Below the pieces are notes generated by a model. The model saw only the letters and a list, made by a program, of their open reading frames with translations, had not been told where the DNA came from and did no database searches. The translations under genes and the position numbers were made by a program. Positions 26,627-34,249 of a DNA stretch of 64,000 nt are shown in pieces; within the stretch, counting starts at the first letter, position 1; each line of letters opens with the position of its first letter. The DNA comes from Fluoribacter gormanii. Lineage in GTDB: Bacteria; Pseudomonadota; Gammaproteobacteria; Legionellales; Legionellaceae. Where the stretch lies: the NCBI RefSeq assembly GCF_900156395.1, contig NZ_FTNL01000018.1:1-64000 (forward strand). Direction: 5' to 3'.

Positions 26627-28108
26627 ATGATCATGCCAGCAAATGCCCTTTATCGTTGTGAGCAAGTAAGAGCGTGTGAACAACAAGCTACCTCTTTATA
26701 TCAATTGGATGAAAATACACTCATGTCCCGCGCTGGCGCAGAGGCATTTTTTCTTATTGCAAAACTTTATCCCCATGTACGTCATATTGCTATATATTGT
26801 GGTGCTGGCAACAATGCTGGTGATGGATATGTAGTTGCCAGATTAGCACATGAGCAAGGTATATTAGTTACGATTTATCAATGTAAGGCAGTAGCCGATC
26901 TTCCTTTTGCTGCACAGCATGCGGCGTTAATGGCTATAAATGCAGGAGTTGAATGTCAAGCTGCAGATGAACCATTAGATAGCGAAGTAGAATTAATTAT
27001 TGATGCTCTTTTAGGGATCGGTTTGAAAGGACCAGTGCATGGGGTTATTGCGTCGGCAATTAATCAGATCAATGCAAGTGGTCTACCTGTTGTGGCATTG
27101 GATATTCCCTCAGGTCTTAATGCAGATACCGGAAAAGTAGAGAATTTTTGTGTCAAGGCCAACACTACTTTAACATTTATTGCTCAGAAATCAGGCATGT
27201 ATACAGCCGATGGGCCGGATTATTGTGGTGAGATTTATAGTTGTACTTTACAACTTGATTCGTGTGTGAATCAATTGATTCCAACTGCTCGTCTTTTAAG
27301 TTCAGATACCTTACCTTTACCCCTTGCTAAACGAAAGAAAAATTCGCATAAGGGTAATTATGGCCATGTTTTAGTAATTGGTGGCGGACCTGGAATGCCA
27401 GGCGCAATGAGTCTGGCTGCAAAAGCAGCAATGAGAACCGGGGCCGGAGCAGTAACTGTTGCAACCTGGCCGGAGCATGCCAAGGGTGCCTTAACATTAA
27501 TTCCCGAAGCGATGGTAAGTGGTGTTGAAACTGCCCAAGATTTAAAACTACTCTTGGCTCAGGCCACAGTGTGTATTATTGGTCCAGGCTTAGGGGAAAG
27601 TGAATGGGCTACTAACCTTTTTTTAACTGCAATTACATCACAATTACCTATGGTAATTGATGCATCCGCGTTAAGATTGTTAGCCGAGAACCCACAACTG
27701 GATGATAATTGGATATTAACACCACATCCAGGCGAAGCGGCTTGCTTGCTTTCTTGTTCTACTGATTTGATTCAGAAAGATAGATACCAGGCAGCGGCAA
27801 ACATCCAGAAACAATATGGTGGGATTGTTGTATTAAAAGGTGCTGGTACAGTGATTCAAACAGAGAAAGATACATCTGTTTGTCCTCGAGGTAATCCTGC
27901 CATGGCGAGTGCTGGTATGGGCGATGTATTAAGCGGTATTATTGCTGGTCTTTGTGCTCAAGGGTACTCTTTATCTGAAGCTGCACAATGCGGTGTGTGG
28001 ATCCATGCAGTCGCCGGAGATCGAGTAGCAAAAAAATTGGGTGGAGCTGGTTTATTGGCCAGTGATTTATTTGATGTTTTACCTCATGTATTGAATTATC
28101 CTGAATGA
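26627..28108 (+). CDS. nnr: Bifunctional NAD(P)H-hydrate epimerase / dehydratase
   Basis: 493 residues from the ATG at 26627, with TTGGAG upstream; the frame begins at 26597. The N-terminal YjeF_N domain (epimerase) has CGAGNNAGDGYVVARLA and LDIPSGLNADTG; the C-terminal dehydratase domain (ADP-dependent, ribokinase-like) has VIGGGPGMPGAMSLA, LTPHPGEAACLL and NPAMASAGMGDVLSGIIAGL. Repairs hydrated NADH and NADPH. Overlaps tsaE by four bases; the nnr-tsaE-amiB-mutL order is common in gammaproteobacteria. Confidence 0.95.
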   Translation: MIMPANALYRCEQVRACEQQATSLYQLDENTLMSRAGAEAFFLIAKLYPHVRHIAIYCGAGNNAGDGYVVARLAHEQGILVTIYQCKAVADLPFAAQHAALMAINAGVECQAADEPLDSEVELIIDALLGIGLKGPVHGVIASAINQINASGLPVVALDIPSGLNADTGKVENFCVKANTTLTFIAQKSGMYTADGPDYCGEIYSCTLQLDSCVNQLIPTARLLSSDTLPLPLAKRKKNSHKGNYGHVLVIGGGPGMPGAMSLAAKAAMRTGAGAVTVATWPEHAKGALTLIPEAMVSGVETAQDLKLLLAQATVCIIGPGLGESEWATNLFLTAITSQLPMVIDASALRLLAENPQLDDNWILTPHPGEAACLLSCSTDLIQKDRYQAAANIQKQYGGIVVLKGAGTVIQTEKDTSVCPRGNPAMASAGMGDVLSGIIAGLCAQGYSLSEAAQCGVWIHAVAGDRVAKKLGGAGLLASDLFDVLPHVLNYPE

Positions 28109-28593
28109 TGACAAATAGTGAATTAGATGCTGTTATAACACTGGATTTACCTGATGAAAAGGCGAGTGAACAGTTTGCCTTTCATCTTGCTTCTTGTCTT
28201 TTTCCTTCTTTAATCATGACCTTTAGTGGTGATCTTGGAGCAGGTAAAACAACTATTATCCGCGCCATGTTGAGACATATGGGCGTCCAATCTACAATTA
28301 AAAGCCCTACTTTTTCTTTAGTTGAAAGTTATCTTTGTAATAATCTAACCATACATCATTTTGATCTGTATCGAATACATCATGAAGAAGAGTTGGAATA
28401 TCTTGGATTTCGAGATTATTTTACCCAAGAGAGCATCTGTTGTATTGAATGGGCTGAAAATGCAGGAGGAGCATTGCCACAAGTCGATATTCGTTTTAAG
28501 TTAGCTATTAAGGGGGCTGGACGTGAAATGCAAATTATGGCATTCAGCACAGCCGGTAAGAGAATTTTAGCGCGTCTTGCAGGTGAAGTATGA
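28105..28593 (+). CDS. tsaE: tRNA threonylcarbamoyladenosine biosynthesis ATPase TsaE
   Basis: 162 residues. Walker A FSGDLGAGKTTIIRAM, switch motif IKSPTFSLVESY, HHFDLYRI and the EWAENA motif identify TsaE. Works with TsaB and TsaD to place the t6A modification on tRNAs reading ANN codons. Overlaps both neighbours by four bases, so translation is coupled through nnr-tsaE-amiB. Confidence 0.95.
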   Translation: MMTNSELDAVITLDLPDEKASEQFAFHLASCLFPSLIMTFSGDLGAGKTTIIRAMLRHMGVQSTIKSPTFSLVESYLCNNLTIHHFDLYRIHHEEELEYLGFRDYFTQESICCIEWAENAGGALPQVDIRFKLAIKGAGREMQIMAFSTAGKRILARLAGEV

Positions 28594-30032
28594 TATTTCG
28601 CTTATGGTGTTTTGTGGTGATGTGTCTCTGCTCTATAACAACATTTAGTGCTCAACTGAAATCAGTTGTTTTGAAACAACAAAGTAATCAAACTTCATTT
28701 TTTCTAACAATTAATGGTCCATTCACCCACAAAGTATTTTCTTTAAGTAATCCTGAGCGAGTTGTATTGGACTTAAAAGAGACCCAATTGGCTGTAGACT
28801 TAAACCAATTAGGGTTAATTAATGGATTAGTCAGACAAGTTCGTAGCGGGAATTCTGAGCCCAGAACCTTGAGGCTTGTTTTTGAAGTTAATCAAAAGGT
28901 TCAACTAAGATCTTCTCCGTGGAAACCTAATGGAGCCTTTGGAGGTATACGCGTTGATTTATTGCATAATGGTAATCTTGTTGCACCAATTGCTGCAAGC
29001 ACTCCTCAAAAAACATTGCCGGTAGCAGCGAAAACATACACAACACAGAAAATACAACAGGCAAAATTACCTGTAAAAATTGAAACAAAGCAGCCAATAC
29101 GTCCTATTTTAGCAACCCGACAGCCAATTAAGGTAAGTGGTAGGCCTTCTAAACTGCGTGATGTTATTGTTGTTTTGGATGCTGGTCATGGAGGTAAGGA
29201 TCCAGGAGCTAGAGGTCCACGCCACAGCAGAGAAAAAGACGTCGTATTAGCAATTACTTTGAAACTGAAACAATTAATTGACAGGCAGCCAGGTATGCGC
29301 GCTGTGCTAACCCGTTCTGGAGATTATTATGTGGGTCTGCGGCAGCGCCTGGACATTGCCAGAAAATATAATGGCGATGTATTTGTTGCGATTCATGCGG
29401 ATGCATTTAATAATCCTCATTCAAATGGCGCCTCGGTATTTGCTTTATCGCAAAGAGGGGCTACAAGCGAAGCAGCACGTTGGCTTGCAGAAAAAGAGAA
29501 CTATTCAGAACTAGGAGGGGTGAATCTAGGAGATTTGGATGACCAAAATGGTGTGGTGCGCTCCGTTCTCATTGACTTATCACAAACTGCAACAATTAAT
29601 TCCGGATTGCAAATGGGTGGGCGTGTTTTAAGTCAGCTCGGTAATTTCACTAATTTGCATAATAATAAGGTGGAGCAGGCTGGGTTTGTCGTTTTGAAAT
29701 CTGCGGATATTCCCTCGATTCTAGTAGAAACAGGATTTATTTCAAATCCTATTGAGGAACGTAATTTAACTAATCCTGCATATCAAACTCGTTTGAGCCA
29801 GGCAATTTTTCAAGGCATTAAAGGATATTTCTGGGAAAATCCTCCTCACGGCTCACGTATTGAAGCAATGACGACAAATAATGTTCACTTGGTTCGCGCA
29901 GGAGAGACGTTACCTGCTATCGCTGCGCGTTATCATGTTTCAGTTGCGGCCCTACAATCTACGAATCGTTTGCGCGGAATCACTCGACTTAAACCGGGGC
30001 AGAAACTGGTGATCCCTCCAGCATGGGCATAA
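28590..30032 (+). CDS. amiB: N-acetylmuramoyl-L-alanine amidase AmiB-type
   Basis: 480 residues. Signal peptide (MIFRLWCFVVMCLCSITTFS), AMIN domain (about 25-125, LSNPERVVLDLKET), a basic linker, Amidase_3 catalytic domain (about 190-415) with zinc ligands in VLDAGHGGKDPGARGP, HADAFNNP and the catalytic Glu in LVETGFISNP, and one LysM domain at the end (HLVRAGETLPAIAARYHVSV). Splits septal peptidoglycan; normally activated by EnvC-type proteins. Ends ten bases inside mutL. Confidence 0.95.
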   Translation: MIFRLWCFVVMCLCSITTFSAQLKSVVLKQQSNQTSFFLTINGPFTHKVFSLSNPERVVLDLKETQLAVDLNQLGLINGLVRQVRSGNSEPRTLRLVFEVNQKVQLRSSPWKPNGAFGGIRVDLLHNGNLVAPIAASTPQKTLPVAAKTYTTQKIQQAKLPVKIETKQPIRPILATRQPIKVSGRPSKLRDVIVVLDAGHGGKDPGARGPRHSREKDVVLAITLKLKQLIDRQPGMRAVLTRSGDYYVGLRQRLDIARKYNGDVFVAIHADAFNNPHSNGASVFALSQRGATSEAARWLAEKENYSELGGVNLGDLDDQNGVVRSVLIDLSQTATINSGLQMGGRVLSQLGNFTNLHNNKVEQAGFVVLKSADIPSILVETGFISNPIEERNLTNPAYQTRLSQAIFQGIKGYFWENPPHGSRIEAMTTNNVHLVRAGETLPAIAARYHVSVAALQSTNRLRGITRLKPGQKLVIPPAWA

Positions 30033-31666
30033 GAATTCAACAATTACCGCCGCTCATAGCAAATCAAATTGCTGCGGGAGAAGTAATAGAGCGACCTGCG
30101 TCAGTAGTAAAAGAGTTACTGGAAAATTCTTTTGATGCAGGCGCGGATGCTATTACCATCGAAATAGGCTATGGTGGTCTCAATCAAATCAAGATCAGCG
30201 ATAATGGCATGGGGATTGTGGCAGAAGACTTGCCTTTGGCAATTGCTGCACATGCGACCAGCAAAATCAGTACCCTTGATGACTTATATTCAATTGATAG
30301 TATGGGATTTCGCGGCGAAGCATTAGCCAGTATTGCTTCTATAGCAAAAGTCACAATCAGTTCTAGACCTGAACACCAAGAGACAGCAGCAATGCTACGA
30401 ATACATGGTGTCGAACGGTCAATTACCCCCTGTGCTCGTAGTGTAGGAACTACGGTAGATGTTGTTGACCTGTTTTTTAATGCTCCTGTAAGAAAACGAT
30501 TTTTGAAAAGCGAAAGATTGGAGTTTCAAGCGATAGAAAACACAGTAAAACGCTTTGCTCTAAGTGCCCCAGGTATTGCGCTTACGCTAAAACATAATGG
30601 CAAGCAGGTTTTAGCTCTTCCGGCCGCAACCAATGAACACACTCGTTTAACACGTATTACCCGTATATTTGGCAGTGCTTTTGTTAAAGAGTCAATTTAT
30701 CTTGATGTGGAACATGGTTCTATGAAGCTCTGCGGTTGGATAAGTAACTCCAATTTTCAGCGCAGCCAGAATGATCGATTGTGGGTTTATATTAATCAGC
30801 GCATGGTAAAAGACAAGCTAATACACCAGGCACTAAAGCAAGCATATGATGGTCTATTATATCCCGGTCGATTTCCTGCATGTGTGTTATATCTAATGAT
30901 GAATCATGCAGAAGTCGATGTAAATGTGCATCCCACCAAGCACGAAGTCCGTTTTCAGCAGCCACGTCTAGTATTTGATTTCTTTACATCACAATTGACT
31001 GCGGCATTGAAGTCTAAAAAAGAGACTAGCGAAGAAGTGGTCTATGTATTAAGCGAACAGCAGCATCAAAATCAAGTTCAAACGATTTATGAACCTTATC
31101 CCAAATTGGCGGTGCCAAGTAAAAGCATTTACAATTTTGAAACAGAGTTATCTTGGGTCATTTTAAATAACAAATACATATTAGTATTTATAAATCAACA
31201 ACCTTATGTTGTTGATATTGTGACCTTGTATCAATGTCGAATGAAGGAACAAATACATGACTTGCGCTTCCCTTTGGCAAGTAGACCTTTATTGGTACCG
31301 ATTCGTTATTCTTTTCCACAAAAACACCAAAGTAGGTCTATGGAGTTAGTCCAGAATCTCAAAGCGTTAGGAATTAACCTTGATTGGGCTGGAGATAATG
31401 AAGTACTTATTTGTAGCATACCACTGTGCATGCCCTATTTAGATTTACGGTTATTTTTAGACTCTATTGCTGAGGGGGATGTTCAGCAGCAGCAATTGCT
31501 TGAGTTAATGAATCAGTCACAAACATTTGATCCCAGACTCTTGAGCCTTGAAGAAAAAATGGATTTAAATGAGTTGTTACTTAAAATATATAAAGAAGAT
31601 AGTAAAAGACAGGGATTGTTGAAAGCATTAACAAATGAAGAGTGTAAAAAATTAGTAGATGCCTAG
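30023..31666 (+). CDS. mutL: DNA mismatch repair protein MutL
   Basis: 547 residues. GHKL ATPase N-terminus: IANQIAAGEVIERPASVVKE, ENSFDAGADAI, DNGMGI and the ATP lid GFRGEALASI. The second domain has VHPTKHEVRF. The C-terminal dimerisation domain is shorter than in E. coli and the interdomain linker is brief; the endonuclease motif DQHAxxE is not seen, which matches MutL of bacteria that have MutH. Links MutS to downstream repair steps. Last gene of the nnr-tsaE-amiB-mutL operon. Confidence 0.95.
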   Translation: MGIRIQQLPPLIANQIAAGEVIERPASVVKELLENSFDAGADAITIEIGYGGLNQIKISDNGMGIVAEDLPLAIAAHATSKISTLDDLYSIDSMGFRGEALASIASIAKVTISSRPEHQETAAMLRIHGVERSITPCARSVGTTVDVVDLFFNAPVRKRFLKSERLEFQAIENTVKRFALSAPGIALTLKHNGKQVLALPAATNEHTRLTRITRIFGSAFVKESIYLDVEHGSMKLCGWISNSNFQRSQNDRLWVYINQRMVKDKLIHQALKQAYDGLLYPGRFPACVLYLMMNHAEVDVNVHPTKHEVRFQQPRLVFDFFTSQLTAALKSKKETSEEVVYVLSEQQHQNQVQTIYEPYPKLAVPSKSIYNFETELSWVILNNKYILVFINQQPYVVDIVTLYQCRMKEQIHDLRFPLASRPLLVPIRYSFPQKHQSRSMELVQNLKALGINLDWAGDNEVLICSIPLCMPYLDLRLFLDSIAEGDVQQQQLLELMNQSQTFDPRLLSLEEKMDLNELLLKIYKEDSKRQGLLKALTNEECKKLVDA

Positions 31667-31685
31667 TTTAGGGCGTAATTGAATT

Positions 31686-31829
31686 AAAGAAATCGCCCCC
31701 TCTTCTCAAAAGGATTTTTTCAATCCCCCCATCAGAGAGAAGGTGCTCATTAGGGGGAGAGTATGATTAGAGGCATGATACAATTAAGAATCCTCACTCT
31801 CTCCCACGAGTGGGCGAGGGGATTTCTTC
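31686..31829. repeat. Inverted-repeat-bounded intergenic element
   Basis: The outer ends AAGAAATC-G-CCCCCTC (about 31687) and GAGGGGATTTCTT (about 31816) are near-perfect complements, and inside lie further complementary runs (TCTCTCCCACGAGTGGG). About 140 bases, no ORF. It differs in sequence from the TAGCCTGGG repeat family. It could be a non-autonomous mobile element or a multi-stem terminator for mutL. Confidence 0.6.
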
Positions 31830-31874
31830 GTATTTAATAATAGGCTAACGCGTATTTTTTAATTGAGATAATGA

Positions 31875-32813
31875 ATGGGTAAATTAGTTTTTTGTTTGAT
31901 GGGACCGACTGCTTCAGGGAAAACGGCTTTAGCTTGTGAATTAGTTACGCGATATCCTTTTGAACTTATTAGTGTTGATTCTGCGATGATCTATCGGGAT
32001 ATGAATATCGGAACCGCCAAGCCAACAGCGCAAGAGCTACGAATTGCACCACATCATTTAATTGATATTAAAAATCCCATTGAGTCTTATTCTGCTGCTC
32101 AATTTTGTGCTGATGCTTTATCTTTATGTGAAGAGATTGATAAGAGAGGCAAAATCCCTTTACTTGTAGGGGGGACTATGATGTATTTTAATGCCTTACA
32201 AAAGGGCCTATCAACTTTACCAGAAGCCAATCTGATGATACGCCAGCAACTGGAAGATGAGGCCGCTCTATATGGTTGGCCTGTTCTCCATCAAAAATTA
32301 GTAGGCATTGATCCTGAATCGGCTGCGCGAATCCATGCACATGATGCACAACGAATTCAACGAGCACTGGAAGTATATTATCTGACAGGCAAAACCTTGT
32401 CTGCCTTTCTTGAGCAGGATAAGGAAAAACCAGACCATCATTTTATGAATTTTATTCTCTTTCCAGAGCAAAGGGCGTGGCTTCATGAACGTATTGCACA
32501 ACGCTTTGATCATATGTTAGCTGAAGGTTTTATTGAGGAAGTAAGGCAGTTAAAGCAAAAATGGCATTTAACCATGAATTTACCTGCAATGCGTTGCGTA
32601 GGGTATCGGCAAGCACTTGAATTTCTTCAAGGCGATTATGAGTATTCCATAATGCGTGATAAAGGTATTGCTGCTACTCGGCAATTGGCGAAACGTCAAT
32701 TAACTTGGCTTCGGCATTGGGGGGAGGCTTTTTATTATGATCCACAAAATGAGGCTTTTCGCGATGAGATTATAGCGAAAATCGGGGAAATATTAGATAA
32801 TCTTACCAAATAA
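31875..32813 (+). CDS. miaA: tRNA dimethylallyltransferase
   Basis: 312 residues. P-loop LMGPTASGKTALACEL, the DSAMIYRDMNIGTAKP motif, HHLIDI, GGTMMYFNALQKGLS and the helical insert with LPAMRCVGYRQALEFLQG. Adds the isopentenyl group to A37 of tRNAs that read UNN codons. Commonly next to mutL, as here; hfq, which often follows it, is absent. Confidence 0.96.
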   Translation: MGKLVFCLMGPTASGKTALACELVTRYPFELISVDSAMIYRDMNIGTAKPTAQELRIAPHHLIDIKNPIESYSAAQFCADALSLCEEIDKRGKIPLLVGGTMMYFNALQKGLSTLPEANLMIRQQLEDEAALYGWPVLHQKLVGIDPESAARIHAHDAQRIQRALEVYYLTGKTLSAFLEQDKEKPDHHFMNFILFPEQRAWLHERIAQRFDHMLAEGFIEEVRQLKQKWHLTMNLPAMRCVGYRQALEFLQGDYEYSIMRDKGIAATRQLAKRQLTWLRHWGEAFYYDPQNEAFRDEIIAKIGEILDNLTK

Positions 32814-32829
32814 GAGTTAAAGGAACATT

Positions 32830-33024
32830 ATGTTAAAAGCTAAAAAAGAACCAGCAAGTACCAAAAAAAATTATGTGGTGCATCGCAATGAATTACCTTT
32901 GAGCTGTCCGACAAAAGATATGATATTATGGAACGCTCATCCAAAGGTTTATTTGCCAATTGAAAAAACTGGCGTAGAAGTTTGCCCTTATTGTGGTTCG
33001 CGGTTTGTTTTACAGAATGATTAA
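32830..33024 (+). CDS. Small zinc-finger domain protein
   Basis: 64 residues. A CHCC-type zinc-binding set is seen: ELPLSCP, NAHPKVYLP and EVCPYCGSRFVL, as in the small proteins related to the NDUFS6 zinc finger. Function in bacteria is unknown. AAAGGAAC precedes the ATG. Its 3' end overlaps the heptosyltransferase start by eight bases. Confidence 0.85.
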   Translation: MLKAKKEPASTKKNYVVHRNELPLSCPTKDMILWNAHPKVYLPIEKTGVEVCPYCGSRFVLQND

Positions 33025-34051
33025 ATCCATTTGTATTGTACGATTATCTGCACTAGGCGATGTTTTAATGGCGGTGCCACTCATTAGAACCTTGCAAGCC
33101 AGCCTACCGCAAGCAAAGTTGACTTGGATTATCTCCAAACCTGCTTTTGATTTGGTAGAGGGAATGGATGGAGTAGAGTTTATTTTAATTGATAAACCGA
33201 ACAATATTGCAGATTATTGGCGCTTTAAAAAACAAATGAAGGGGCGTAGCTTTGATGTATTATTAGCCCCGCAAGCGAGTCTAAGGACGAATTTACTCTA
33301 TCCTTTTATCAAAGCGAAACGAAAAATAGGTTACGATGAGCATCGAGCGAATGATGCTCATGGCTTATTTGTTAATGAACGAATAACACCAGGTTTGGAG
33401 CACACTTTAGATGGGTTCTTGAAGTTTGCTCAGGCTTTAGGAATAAAGGAGCGTGTTATTCGTTGGGATTTACCTATTACTGCTGAAGATTATGAATGGG
33501 CAGAACAGCATTTACCAAAGCAAGGCCCAATTTTGGTGATTAATCCCGCGGCAAGTAAACCGGAGCGGAGTTGGCCCGTGGCTCGTTATATTGAGGTGTT
33601 GCGAAGGGCTAGGGAAAAATGGAATGTACAGGTAATCATAACAGGTGGGCCCATTGATTTTGATAAACACTTGGCTGATCAAATTACCCAAGTTATTCCT
33701 GCAATTAATCTCGTTGGCAAAACAAAACCCAAGCAATTATTGGCACTCATCAGTAAAGCCACGGTTGTTCTTTGTCCTGACACAGGGCCTTCACATATGT
33801 CTACTGCGGTAAATACACCAGTTATTGCATTACATGCGGTGACTAACCCACTTATTTCGGGGCCTTATCTTTTTCAGCATTTGGTTGTGAATCGTTATCC
33901 TGAGGCAGCAGAAAAAATTTTAGGGAGTAAGCGCATCGAGGATGTTTGGGGGCAACATGTACATGGTGATGAACCCATGAAGTTGATTCCAGTCGATGAG
34001 GTGATGGATAAGCTATCAACTATTTTAGATGATTATAAATCAACAGACTAA
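33017..34051 (+). CDS. Glycosyltransferase family 9 (heptosyltransferase-like)
   Basis: 344 residues from the ATG at 33017, inside the end of the zinc-finger gene. GT-B fold family 9: IVRLSALGDVLMAVPLIRTL at the N-terminus and the ADP-sugar binding region LCPDTGPSHMSTAVNTPVIA near the C-terminus. Members add heptose to lipid A-core. It resembles WaaC/F generally; which core position it fills cannot be read, and no other core genes lie nearby. Confidence 0.87.
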   Translation: MIKSICIVRLSALGDVLMAVPLIRTLQASLPQAKLTWIISKPAFDLVEGMDGVEFILIDKPNNIADYWRFKKQMKGRSFDVLLAPQASLRTNLLYPFIKAKRKIGYDEHRANDAHGLFVNERITPGLEHTLDGFLKFAQALGIKERVIRWDLPITAEDYEWAEQHLPKQGPILVINPAASKPERSWPVARYIEVLRRAREKWNVQVIITGGPIDFDKHLADQITQVIPAINLVGKTKPKQLLALISKATVVLCPDTGPSHMSTAVNTPVIALHAVTNPLISGPYLFQHLVVNRYPEAAEKILGSKRIEDVWGQHVHGDEPMKLIPVDEVMDKLSTILDDYKSTD

Positions 34052-34249
34052 TCGAGCTGAACTTCTTGGCGTCTGTATACTGCGCAGCAATACGTATCCA
34101 TAGGCCAGATGAGTTTAAGCCGAAGGATCTCCCTGCTTTGAACATTTATTTTGATTATAATGTCATAACAGGTTCTGAAGACCCCTCATTGTGTTTAGAA
34201 TGGAATATTCTTGTGAGTGATTCTAACGTGGTTTAATCCGGACTTTGGG

